64,000 nucleotides of DNA from Ruegeria atlantica (GTDB lineage: Bacteria; Pseudomonadota; Alphaproteobacteria; Rhodobacterales; Rhodobacteraceae): positions 310,001 to 374,000 of the forward strand of contig NZ_WQCF01000002.1 in the NCBI RefSeq assembly GCF_013032455.1, given 5' to 3'. Shown piece by piece: positions 33,896 to 41,792 of the stretch. Numbering within the stretch: the first letter of the stretch is position 1; the number at the start of each line of letters is the position of its first letter. The translations under genes and the position numbers were made by a program. The notes beneath the pieces are model-generated. The model did not search any database. It saw only the letters and a program-made list of their open reading frames with translations, and was not told the origin of the DNA.

Positions 33896-35230
33896 ATGTT
33901 CGACGAAACCCGAGGCGTACGCAAGAAAATCGCAGTAGTAGGTGCAGGGATCTCAGGTCTATCGGCTGCTTATTATCTTTCCAAAACCAACGATGTGACA
34001 GTGTTTGAGGCCGAACCCCGGTTGGGCGGACACGCCCGTACCGTGATGGCCGGCAAGAACGGGGATCAGCCCGTCGATACCGGATTCATTGTATTCAACT
34101 ATGTTACCTACCCTTATCTGACGCGCCTATTCGATGAGTTGAACGTACCGGTCATCAAGTCCGAGATGAGCTTTGGCGCAACTATCGACAATGGCCGCAT
34201 CGAATACGGGTTGAACAACCTACGCACGCTGACGGCACAGAAACGCAACCTCGCCCGCCCCGCTTATTACAAGATGATCGCCGATATCCTGCGGTTCAGC
34301 AAAGAAGCTCCCGAGGCCGCACAGGACGACGACACAACAATCGGGGAACTGGTCGATCAGCTCCGCCTCGGTTACTGGTTTCGCCATAACTACCTAATGC
34401 CCATGTGTGGTGCGATCTGGTCCACGCCGGTCGAGTTCGTGGATCAGTTCCCAGCGCGTTCGCTGGTCCAATTCTTCCGCAACCACGCCCTGCTGGCCAG
34501 TGGTCGCGCCAAACAGCACCAGTGGTACACGGTAAAAGGCGGCAGCATCGAATATGTCCGCCGCATCGACGCTGCTCTACGCGCGCGGGGGAGCGAAATA
34601 CGATTGGCCTCAGCCGTCGATCACATCCAACGCAATGATGCAGGCATAACCGTTCACAGTCAGGGTCAGGCAGATTTGTTTGATGAGATCATTCTGGCCA
34701 CCCATTCCGATCAATCGCTTGCAATACTCGGTGAGTCAGCCACAGATGCCGAAAAGTCAGCATTAGGGTCTATTAAATACCAACCTAACACCGCCATCCT
34801 GCATTGTGACCCAAGCCAGATGCCCCGGCGTCGGGCCTGCTGGTCCAGTTGGACCTATCGCTCTCAGGCGGGAAATGTGGGGGTTACCTATTGGATGAAC
34901 CGGCTTCAGAACATTCCGGACAGCGATCCGCTGTTCGTGACGCTGAACGCATCATCAGAAATTCCCGCGGACAAAATCTATGATCAGGTCGAATTTGCCC
35001 ATCCGGTGTTCGACAAGGCGGCCCTGAAAGCACAAGGGCAAATCCGCGAGATGCAGGGACAGAACCACACTTGGTTTGCTGGTGCGTATAACCGGCATGG
35101 CTTTCACGAAGACGGGATTGCCAGCGCGATGCATGTTGTCGAGCGCCTGAACGGCACCCCGCATACACTCGGAGCTGACAATGGCTTTCTTGCAAAAGAC
35201 CCGACCATCCCTGCCCCGGCCGATATTTAA
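33896..35230 (+). CDS. ufaD: FAD-dependent amine-oxidase-like oxidoreductase (COG2907), probable UfaD-type fatty acid desaturase
   Basis: A 444-residue flavoprotein with the Rossmann motif VVGAGISGLSAAYYLSK, then EAEPRLGGHA, DTGFIVFNYVTYP, and a C-terminal FAD motif AGAYNRHGFHEDGIASA. From memory, the R. sphaeroides operon RSP1091-1087 is RpoE-controlled, and RSP1091 (UfaD) dehydrogenates methylated acyl chains in furan fatty acid synthesis; gene order here looks the same, so the symbol is assigned by inference. ATG 33896 has AGAGGA upstream and follows the ECF promoter. It overlaps the next gene by 50 bases. Confidence 0.72.
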   Translation: MFDETRGVRKKIAVVGAGISGLSAAYYLSKTNDVTVFEAEPRLGGHARTVMAGKNGDQPVDTGFIVFNYVTYPYLTRLFDELNVPVIKSEMSFGATIDNGRIEYGLNNLRTLTAQKRNLARPAYYKMIADILRFSKEAPEAAQDDDTTIGELVDQLRLGYWFRHNYLMPMCGAIWSTPVEFVDQFPARSLVQFFRNHALLASGRAKQHQWYTVKGGSIEYVRRIDAALRARGSEIRLASAVDHIQRNDAGITVHSQGQADLFDEIILATHSDQSLAILGESATDAEKSALGSIKYQPNTAILHCDPSQMPRRRACWSSWTYRSQAGNVGVTYWMNRLQNIPDSDPLFVTLNASSEIPADKIYDQVEFAHPVFDKAALKAQGQIREMQGQNHTWFAGAYNRHGFHEDGIASAMHVVERLNGTPHTLGADNGFLAKDPTIPAPADI

Positions 35231-35726
35231 CCCTCTTCGCGCGGCATGTCTGTCGCTTGCCCTGCTGACCCCGTCCGGGTTAGTAGCGTCTTCCGGCCTG
35301 AACACGCTTGACGACGCGCAGCTGCGCGGCACCGCGACATTCCGGTATCTGGGCTTCCCGCTATACGATGCGCGATTGTTCACCTCAGGTGGCACGGCTT
35401 TCAGCTGGTCACAGGATTTCGGGTTGGAACTGAAATATCGCCGCAACCTGACTCAAAAGGCGCTGGTTAACTCGACATTGGACGAGATGGCGCGCATTGG
35501 CCGCCCGGCCCCGGTGCGAGATCAGCTTCAAACCTGCTTCAAGGCCGTGAACAAGGGTGATCGCTATCTGGCAGTCTCGGACGGGCCGGACGCTGTCTCG
35601 TTCTGGCTGAACGGGCGAAAGACTTGCACGATGACATATCCGGGCATCAAACGCAGCTTCATGTCGGTTTTCCTTGGTGAAAACACCCGATCCGCTGCGT
35701 TTACGCAGAAATTGCGCGGGCAGTGA
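35181..35726 (+). CDS. Chalcone isomerase-like exported protein (UfaO candidate)
   Basis: A 181-residue protein with a signal sequence (LRAACLSLALLTPSGLVASS) and the chalcone-isomerase-like fold of bacterial periplasmic homologues: GTATFRYLGFPLYDARLFT, then LELKYRRNLTQKALVNSTLDEM. It starts inside the FAD oxidoreductase gene, with GGAG seven bases before ATG 35181, and its stop overlaps the MFS start. By position it would correspond to RSP1090, which I recall as UfaO, needed for the oxygen-dependent furan step; this is not certain from sequence alone. Confidence 0.78.
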   Translation: MAFLQKTRPSLPRPIFNPLRAACLSLALLTPSGLVASSGLNTLDDAQLRGTATFRYLGFPLYDARLFTSGGTAFSWSQDFGLELKYRRNLTQKALVNSTLDEMARIGRPAPVRDQLQTCFKAVNKGDRYLAVSDGPDAVSFWLNGRKTCTMTYPGIKRSFMSVFLGENTRSAAFTQKLRGQ

Positions 35727-36949
35727 TGCTGTACCCGAGGGTCAGTCTCTATGCGCTGATGCTGGCTGCGGCGGGTATCCCGCTTTATATCCACCTGCCG
35801 CGCTTTGCCGCCGTCAATTTGGGTGTCGGGTTGGGGGTGATCGGTACCGTTCTGCTGGTGATCCGCATTGTTGATCTGGTGCAGGACCCGCTGATTGGCT
35901 GGGCCATCGATCGCTGGCCACAAGCGCAAATGCTGTTCGCTGCTGCGGCTGCGCTAGGGCTGGCAGTTGGGTTTCCCTTACTGTTTGGTCTGCCCGAAGA
36001 CATCAATCTCCCCGTATTAGTATCTGTTCTGATACTTTTATTTTCCGCCTACAGCCTTGGCACCATCTTGCTCTACGGCCGCAGTGCGACTTTGGCGACA
36101 AAACCCGAGGCGAAAGAATTGATGACTCTAGCCGCGTGGCGCGAAGGCGGGCAACTGACCGGAGTGGTCGTCGCCGCCAGCGCCCCTGCTCTGTTCGTGG
36201 CTTCTGGGGCGAGCGCGCAGGGCTATCCGGCATTCGGCCTGTTTCTGGGGTTGCTCGCCTTCCTGACCCTGATCCTGACCCTGCCCATGTGGCGGCGCGC
36301 GCCAATAACCGGTGAGGGCCTGTCTGTTGCCGGGTTGGGTCAGGCTGGTGCTCTCCGGCTACTTTTGTTGGCGCTGGTCAACAGCTTACCTGTGGCGATT
36401 ACTTCGACTCTGTTTCTATTCTTTGTCGAAGATCGCCTGCAATTGCCTGGAAAAGCCGGGCCGCTGTTGATCCTGTTTTTCCTCAGTGCAGGGGCTACAG
36501 TGCCGTTTTGGGCCAAGCTCAGCAATCGAATTGGCCCGAAACAGACTCTGATCATTGCCATGCCATTGTCGATTGCGGGCTTTATTGGTGCTGCCATGTT
36601 GTCGGCTGGAAACCTGACCGGCTTCGCCCTGATCTGCCTAACCTCAGGCGCGGCGCTGGGCGCGGATATGGTGGTGCTGCCTGCCATGTTTTCTGTCGTG
36701 CTGACACGCGCGGGGCTCAATGCTTCGGCGGCATTCGGCATTTGGTCCTTTGCAGGCAAGCTGGGCCTCGCTCTTGCTGCTTTTTTCACACTGCCGCTGC
36801 TGGAACGCAGTGGGTTCTCACCGGGGCAACCCAATTCGACGGAAGCATTGAGGACTCTCACCCTCGCCTATGCCGTACTGCCCTGCATCCTGAAACTCGG
36901 CGCGTTCGGGCTGGTACTGACGCTGCCTACGGAGGCCTCAGCCAAATGA
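35726..36949 (+). CDS. MFS transporter, GPH/melibiose-like type, in the RpoE operon
   Basis: A 407-residue membrane protein with about twelve helices. The N-terminal block PRFAAVNLGVGLGVIGTVLL and DLVQDPLIGWAIDRWP match the GPH cation-symporter-like MFS branch. Its ATG overlaps the chalcone isomerase-like stop (a GTG at 35723 is also possible), and its stop overlaps the next gene by ATGA. In this context it might move lipids or lipid precursors, but no substrate can be read from the sequence. Confidence 0.85.
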   Translation: MLYPRVSLYALMLAAAGIPLYIHLPRFAAVNLGVGLGVIGTVLLVIRIVDLVQDPLIGWAIDRWPQAQMLFAAAAALGLAVGFPLLFGLPEDINLPVLVSVLILLFSAYSLGTILLYGRSATLATKPEAKELMTLAAWREGGQLTGVVVAASAPALFVASGASAQGYPAFGLFLGLLAFLTLILTLPMWRRAPITGEGLSVAGLGQAGALRLLLLALVNSLPVAITSTLFLFFVEDRLQLPGKAGPLLILFFLSAGATVPFWAKLSNRIGPKQTLIIAMPLSIAGFIGAAMLSAGNLTGFALICLTSGAALGADMVVLPAMFSVVLTRAGLNASAAFGIWSFAGKLGLALAAFFTLPLLERSGFSPGQPNSTEALRTLTLAYAVLPCILKLGAFGLVLTLPTEASAK

Positions 36950-37563
36950 CTGTCGTTGCTATCCTTCTTCTTGCCATCCTCGCCCTAGTCATCGCTCAGC
37001 GCCAATTTCTGAGTTTCCGGTCGCAAGCGCCATCGGACTACACCGGCACCGGGCCTGCGTTCAACATTAAGGAAAACCTGAACGGAGAGATCCTGTCCGA
37101 AGGGCTGATCTATGGCCCCATTGGCAAGATGTCGAACAGCTTTGTTGCCCGAATGGTTGGCGAATGGGAGGGCAATACCGGCACGCTGGCCGAGTATTTC
37201 ACCTATTCCAACGGCAAGCAGATGACCCGCAAATGGTATCTGACGCTGGGCACCGGCAACACATTCACCGCCACGGCTGATGATATCGTCGGCGAAGGCA
37301 AAGGCACCATCTCAGGCTCGACCGTCAAGCTAACCTACCGCATCATCCTGCCCGAGGACGCGGGCGGGTACACATTGGATGTCACCGACTGGATGTACCT
37401 GGCTGAAAACGGCGTGATCATGAACCGGTCCGAGATGCGAAAATTCGGCATCAAGGTCGCGGAACTCGTCGCCACTATGCGTCCGGCGCCAGAAGTTAAC
37501 GCCGCTTATGTCAGCGGTTCAAACGGCTTTGACTCAGCGACCGAGACGAGGACATTGCAATGA
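36946..37563 (+). CDS. DUF3833 family protein (first of a tandem pair)
   Basis: A 205-residue protein with an N-terminal membrane anchor (VVAILLLAILALVIAQ). Its body has the DUF3833 plan: FNIKENLNGEILSEGLIYGPIGK, VGEWEGNTGTLAEYFTY, then VTDWMYLAENGVIMNRSEMRKFG. A longer upstream frame exists but would overlap the MFS gene extensively; ATG 36946 with GGAGG upstream is chosen. It shares about the same layout as the next gene but has no lipobox, so the pair likely arose by old duplication. Function unknown. Confidence 0.78.
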   Translation: MTVVAILLLAILALVIAQRQFLSFRSQAPSDYTGTGPAFNIKENLNGEILSEGLIYGPIGKMSNSFVARMVGEWEGNTGTLAEYFTYSNGKQMTRKWYLTLGTGNTFTATADDIVGEGKGTISGSTVKLTYRIILPEDAGGYTLDVTDWMYLAENGVIMNRSEMRKFGIKVAELVATMRPAPEVNAAYVSGSNGFDSATETRTLQ

Positions 37564-38102
37564 ACGCCCGCCGTGTTCTGATCTGGGCGCTTGCCATCAT
37601 GGGGCTGGCCATGTTGGCGGCCTGTTCCGCAAAACCGCGTGTGCCCAAGAGCTTTCTGTCTGACAGGCAACTGAACCTTGAAGAGTTCTTTGAGGGCAGG
37701 ACTGTTGCCTACGGTCAATTTCAAGACGTGTTGGGGAATATTCCCCGTCGCTTTACCGTCGATATCGAGGGCACATGGGACGGTAAAATCCTGACCCTAG
37801 TCGAAGATTTCGTCTATGACGACGGCGCGACCGAGCAACGTATCTGGACCCTGACCAAAACGGGCGAGGATATTTGGACCGGCACCGCGCCCGGCGTTCT
37901 GGGTTCTGCCAGCGGGGTCGAGCGTGGTGATACGTTCAACTGGAAATACAAGATCGACCTGCCTGTGAAGGACGGCACGATGCGGGTGAATTTTGATGAC
38001 TGGATGTGGTTGCTGAGCGATGACCGACTGCTGAACCGTGCCTATGTCTCACGCTATGGCGTCCGGTTGGGTGAAGTTATTCTGTTTTTTGAGAAGCGAT
38101 GA
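37560..38102 (+). CDS. DUF3833 lipoprotein (second of the tandem pair)
   Basis: A 180-residue lipoprotein: signal peptide with lipobox LAAC (about residue 22), then LNLEEFFEGRTVAYGQFQDV, FTVDIEGTWDGKILTLVEDF, and a C-terminal DDWMWLLSDDRLLNRAYVSRYG. This is a close DUF3833 match. It overlaps the preceding paralogue by four bases and ends the five-gene operon, converging on the TonB-like gene 24 bases later. Function unknown; its lipid anchor suggests a membrane-interface role. Confidence 0.87.
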   Translation: MNARRVLIWALAIMGLAMLAACSAKPRVPKSFLSDRQLNLEEFFEGRTVAYGQFQDVLGNIPRRFTVDIEGTWDGKILTLVEDFVYDDGATEQRIWTLTKTGEDIWTGTAPGVLGSASGVERGDTFNWKYKIDLPVKDGTMRVNFDDWMWLLSDDRLLNRAYVSRYGVRLGEVILFFEKR

Positions 38103-38126
38103 GAGATACGGCAAAGCAGGGCGATC

Positions 38127-39296
38127 TCAGTTGCTGGAATAGACAAAAGACAGCTTGCGGCTGACCCCTCCGGGCGGTTTAGGGAAGGGAGACGCCGCAC
38201 GGACCTGAGCCTTGGCAGCACGCTCGACATCAGGAGTTCCGTTGCTATCCACCACATCGACCCAGGCCAGGGTACCATCCGGATTGATCTCAAAGAACAC
38301 TTTCGCAAATCCACGCGCGGCCGTGTAAACGATCGGCGCGCGGTTCAGGTGGACCAGAACGCGCCCTGCATAGTTGGTCCGGTCCGAGTTTCCGGGGTTT
38401 CGCCCGCCCGAACGCGTGCCACTGTCGCCCGAGGTGAAAGCATCAACGCCCCTGCGCCTATAAGTCGTCAACGGCGACTCGATCTCGCGGGTCGGAAACC
38501 GCAAAGCGCTGAAATCCCGCGCCCTGTTCAACGTACCTTGCGGTTCAGGTTGTGGGCGTCGATCCGGCAACTTAGGCCGGATCGAAGATGTCACCGCCTG
38601 TTCCGAGCTCTCACTGCTGTCTTCGTTATCCGCCACTTGTTCACTCTCGGCTTCATTCTCAGCGGGAATATCGGCCTCAACTACCTCGCTTTCGGATGGA
38701 ACGACCGGGACAACTGACGGAACAGGCTCTTCGGCTGGCACGGGCAGCGCGGCTAGTTCCTCAGTCTCGGCTGGTTCGGGCGCAGCAGGGGTTTCATCAA
38801 CCGGCCCTGTCGCATCGGGGTTGCCTTCGGGCGCCTCAACAACCTCTGCCGTTTCGGTGGGCGGGGTCTCATCCACTTCGTCACTGGCGTTTGCGTCACC
38901 ATCGGTGGTGTCTTCGGTCTCGGGCGCTTCGGCCTCAACGGGCTCGGGCGCGACCGGTTGCAAGATTTCGGACGTACCTGTATCGGGCGCGAAAGTCTGC
39001 TTTGGGTCGTCCGAGGCCACATGCACCTCACTGGTCGGAATCTCCGCCGGTTCCGGTGCCGGTTCGGGCGATTCCTCAGCCGGTGGTTCCGGGGCCGCCT
39101 CGGGCTCGGGTTCAACCGGCTCTGCAACGGAGTCGACCAGATCTTCGAAGCTGTTGCTTAGCTCGACCGCATCCGATGTGCCCGTCTGACTGGGTTGTTC
39201 GGCCAATCGCGGCGCGGTCAAGCTCAACCCCATCAGGTGCAAGAACAAGGACAGCAGCACGGCCAGAACCGCGATGACGACCGAACCCCGGATCAT
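38127..39296 (-). CDS. TonB family protein with long acidic Pro/Glu linker
   Basis: A 389-residue protein with one N-terminal transmembrane helix (IRGSVVIAVLAVLLSLFLHLMG), about 200 residues rich in proline, glutamate and alanine, and a C-terminal TonB domain (VLVHLNRAPIVYTAARGFAKVFFEINPDG...). TonB transmits proton-motive force from ExbB/ExbD to outer-membrane receptors. The linker is strongly acidic, unlike the mixed Pro-Glu/Pro-Lys linker of E. coli TonB. ATG 39296 overlaps the ExbD stop. No outer-membrane receptor gene is adjacent. Confidence 0.85.
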   Translation of the reverse strand: MIRGSVVIAVLAVLLSLFLHLMGLSLTAPRLAEQPSQTGTSDAVELSNSFEDLVDSVAEPVEPEPEAAPEPPAEESPEPAPEPAEIPTSEVHVASDDPKQTFAPDTGTSEILQPVAPEPVEAEAPETEDTTDGDANASDEVDETPPTETAEVVEAPEGNPDATGPVDETPAAPEPAETEELAALPVPAEEPVPSVVPVVPSESEVVEADIPAENEAESEQVADNEDSSESSEQAVTSSIRPKLPDRRPQPEPQGTLNRARDFSALRFPTREIESPLTTYRRRGVDAFTSGDSGTRSGGRNPGNSDRTNYAGRVLVHLNRAPIVYTAARGFAKVFFEINPDGTLAWVDVVDSNGTPDVERAAKAQVRAASPFPKPPGGVSRKLSFVYSSN

Positions 39297-39670
39297 TCCA
39301 GCGCCTTTTCGGTCACGACAAATACCGACTGCGCGCCCATACGGCGCAGCTGTCCGGTTACTTCGATCAGCCGCGCGCCCGACACTTCGCGATCGGGTAC
39401 GATACGTACCGCCCCCGGCTCTCGCCCGTTCATATAGGTTTCCGGATCCATCGGCGCACCGCGAAAACTGAGTGTACCGTCCTGATGCAACACCAATGCG
39501 TCGGGCGGCTCGCGCCCATCCAACTCGGACGTGTCGACCAAATTCAGATCGGGGTCCAATGGCGCGGCTACTGTGCCGGCGATCAGAAAGAAGATCAGCA
39601 TCAGGAACACGACATTGATCAGTGCAATGGTCGAGTCGCGTTTGCGGCGAGGGCGGCTGGCACGGATCAT
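39293..39670 (-). CDS. ExbD/TolR family biopolymer transport protein
   Basis: A 125-residue protein: short basic N terminus (RASRPRRKRDSTIALINVVFLMLIFFLIAG), one transmembrane helix, then a periplasmic TolR/ExbD domain. The usual membrane aspartate is replaced by asparagine in ALINVVFLML, whereas its paralogue at 39667 keeps Asp (PLIDVIFLL). It overlaps both flanking genes by four bases. Confidence 0.88.
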   Translation of the reverse strand: MIRASRPRRKRDSTIALINVVFLMLIFFLIAGTVAAPLDPDLNLVDTSELDGREPPDALVLHQDGTLSFRGAPMDPETYMNGREPGAVRIVPDREVSGARLIEVTGQLRRMGAQSVFVVTEKALE

Positions 39671-40032
39671 TCCAGCACCAATACGCTGAGACCCTCACGC
39701 CCCCGCAGCAACACCAGCAGATCTACCAATCGCTGCGCTGTTGTATCAGGATCAAGGGTGATCAACACCTGTCCGGTTTTCACCTGTTCTGCCAGTTCCT
39801 CCAGCGTGATCGCCGCGCCATTCAAAACCAAACGATCCGCCCCCAACTGAACAAAGGAGCGATCTTGCGAAGCGTCCGAAGGTGCGCCTCCGGATGTGGC
39901 GTTACTCAGCTCGATCTCACCGTATTTCGAGAAGGTCGAGGTCAGCATGAAAAACAGCAACAGCAGAAAGATCACGTCGATGAGCGGTGTCATCGCCAGT
40001 GGTCGTCTGACAAAGGGTGCCCGATTACGCAT
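39667..40032 (-). CDS. ExbD/TolR family biopolymer transport protein
   Basis: A 121-residue protein: RRPLAMTPLIDVIFLLLLFFMLT contains the conserved membrane Asp that conducts protons, followed by the periplasmic domain. ATG 40032 is used since the upstream extension is basic and overlaps ExbB. It overlaps the ExbB gene by eight bases. Together with its degenerate-looking partner it forms the ExbD component of one complex. Confidence 0.9.
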   Translation of the reverse strand: MRNRAPFVRRPLAMTPLIDVIFLLLLFFMLTSTFSKYGEIELSNATSGGAPSDASQDRSFVQLGADRLVLNGAAITLEELAEQVKTGQVLITLDPDTTAQRLVDLLVLLRGREGLSVLVLE

Positions 40033-40690
40033 GTCCGGGCGTGGCCGCCATGGTCTGTGCATCCTCGGCCAAAGGTATCGCCTGCCCCGGCATAAGAACC
40101 GTGCGCAGCGCCTTGTCGGCGAACACGCGTTCACGCGCCGTGCGGCTTTCGAACCAAGACAACACCATCGAGGTCGGCATCGCCACGGCCAGACCCACAG
40201 CCGTGGTCACAAGCGCCACCCAAATGCCGCCCGCCAGTAACGATGGATCAACCGACGACCCGGCCGATTGCAGGCTGCGGAACGCTTCGATCATACCCAG
40301 AACGGTGCCGAACAGCCCCAGCAGAGGTGCCAGCTGCGCCACAGTATCCAACAGGCGGAACCCTCGTTCGAGCCCGGCCAGCGCCAATCCGGCTTCGGCG
40401 TCCAATCGTTGATCCAGACCGGGCGCATCCGGCGCGTCCATTGCCACACCCACCAGTGGCGCGAGATAGCTATGACTTTTCGCCAACCGTGCGCGGGCCT
40501 CCTGTTTGTTACCCGCATCCCAGGCCTCTAACGCCTGTGATAGCACCCGGTGCCGTCCGACACCTGAAACGGCGAACTGCCAGAGCTTGTACAGCGCCAC
40601 AGCCAGTGTCACCACGGACATGGCGATCAGGATGGCCACGACCGGCCCGCCAAGGGCCAAGATCTCACGGAGTGCATCAAGAAAACTCAT
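40025..40690 (-). CDS. MotA/TolQ/ExbB proton channel family protein
   Basis: A 221-residue membrane protein with three helices: the first at GPVVAILIAMSVVTLAVALYKLW, the others around VAQLAPLLGLFGTVLGMIEAF and IWVALVTTAVGLAVAMPTSMVL. This is the ExbB/TolQ signature. It works with the two ExbD proteins and the TonB protein downstream. It overlaps the preceding periplasmic-protein gene by four bases. Confidence 0.92.
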   Translation of the reverse strand: MSFLDALREILALGGPVVAILIAMSVVTLAVALYKLWQFAVSGVGRHRVLSQALEAWDAGNKQEARARLAKSHSYLAPLVGVAMDAPDAPGLDQRLDAEAGLALAGLERGFRLLDTVAQLAPLLGLFGTVLGMIEAFRSLQSAGSSVDPSLLAGGIWVALVTTAVGLAVAMPTSMVLSWFESRTARERVFADKALRTVLMPGQAIPLAEDAQTMAATPGHA

Positions 40691-41118
40691 CCCAAAAGCT
40701 CCACTTCTGTCCGGCTGCGCAGGGTTGGTGTCTGATCGCATATATTGCTTTCGGACCCGTCGACAATACAGCTGCTCACACCATTGATCAGAACACGCCC
40801 CAAGTTGTCACAAGTGATGTTTCGGACATCGAATTGACGCACCCGAGGGCGTCCGGCGGGCAATTCCCGAAACCCGAAGAGGGTAAGGCGTTCGAATACG
40901 CCAGAGGCATCGAAAATCACCACCTGATAGCTGGCAGAGTCAATCGACGCTTGGGTTTCGTTTTCAACCAGAAAGGTCAGCCGACAGGCGCCTTCGACGT
41001 CCTGAACCGCGTTTAACTCGACCATCAATCCGGGCTCAGCCTCGTTTGCAGACTGAGCCTGAGCCGAGATAGGCAACGCACAGAGGATGGCGACAATGAC
41101 CGAATGGTGAAACTTCAT
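40687..41118 (-). CDS. Periplasmic protein heading the ExbB-ExbD-TonB operon
   Basis: A 143-residue protein with a signal peptide (MKFHHSVIVAILCALPISAQAQ) and a beta-rich mature region with four cysteines, including ITCDNLGRVLINGVSSC. TAGGAG precedes ATG 41118. No characterised family is recognised, but proteins of this kind sit at the head of ExbB operons in Rhodobacteraceae. Its position suggests an accessory role in the energised complex; this is inference. Confidence 0.75.
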   Translation of the reverse strand: MKFHHSVIVAILCALPISAQAQSANEAEPGLMVELNAVQDVEGACRLTFLVENETQASIDSASYQVVIFDASGVFERLTLFGFRELPAGRPRVRQFDVRNITCDNLGRVLINGVSSCIVDGSESNICDQTPTLRSRTEVELLG

Positions 41119-41195
41119 GATTGCGCTCCTATTTGCCATCTACAGACTTCCCAAGTGCCAATACTTGGAAGCAGAACTTAAATTTTCAGTGGTGC

Positions 41196-41555
41196 TCACT
41201 CTATAGTGAGGTAACAGCCCTCGGGAGATGTCCAGACCACTCTCTTCGCCACTTCGTCTAAATAGAAAACTATCAGATGCCTTTCGGAACCGACGTCTCT
41301 AATTTCAAAAAAATCGCATCTGGCTGGGCGGATGGTTGCCTTTTCGGTTTCTTTGGGAGGCCCAAGAATCTCTAGAACTTCAGCCCTCGTCATACCGGCA
41401 GAAACAGGCTTTTCAGGTATCGATATGGGCTCGGCTAATGCGACGATACCTAAACTAGATTCTATTTGTGCCTGAGAACTCTCACCGTGGCATCCTGCCA
41501 TTGCAATCAACGCAGGTAGAAGCAAAAGCACATTTATTGCTCTAGTATCAGCCAA
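41196..41555 (-). CDS. Small BamE/SmpA-like lipoprotein
   Basis: A 119-residue protein with lipobox MAGC near residue 22. The segment VSAGMTRAEVLEILGPPKE is the hallmark of the SmpA/OmlA (BamE) fold, where a conserved G-x-T-x-x-E-V-x-x-x-L-G-x-P motif occurs. True BamE has further conserved residues, so the specific role is not assigned. It is more AT-rich than its neighbours and ends 78 bases from the ExbB-operon gene, with its own promoter likely in the gap at 41556-41792. Confidence 0.68.
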   Translation of the reverse strand: MADTRAINVLLLLPALIAMAGCHGESSQAQIESSLGIVALAEPISIPEKPVSAGMTRAEVLEILGPPKETEKATIRPARCDFFEIRDVGSERHLIVFYLDEVAKRVVWTSPEGCYLTIE

Positions 41556-41767
41556 CTCTTTGCTCCCAGTTGTTCAAGGCAGACGGGGCTCTGACTACGT
41601 CATCCTGTCTTATCCAAGACCGTTACGCCGCGAAAGAGTTGCCGACATCATTGTGATAAAGGGCGATCTTCAGCCCGTTCAACCCTGCCACCTATGCGAC
41701 GGGACCCTCAATCTGTGATCGACTTGCGCCGACCAAGCACCTTGAACCCCAAAAGGGATCTCTCTTT

Positions 41768-41789
41768 ACCGGCCCATGCACAGGCCGGT
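41768..41789 (-). terminator. Hairpin just after dxs stop
   Basis: A perfect seven-base-pair stem ACCGGCC/GGCCGGT with an eight-base loop begins three bases past the dxs stop codon. No U-tract follows, so it is either a weak or Rho-assisted terminator or an RNA-stabilising hairpin. The rest of 41556-41767 shows no gene or clear motif. Confidence 0.45.
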
Positions 41790-41792
41790 AGA

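Noticed and set aside
33896-38102. Loss of the DUF1365 and cyclopropane fatty acid synthase genes from the cluster
   Set aside because: Those genes occur in the gammaproteobacterial version; the Rhodobacter version, as recalled, has the same five genes as here, so nothing need be missing.
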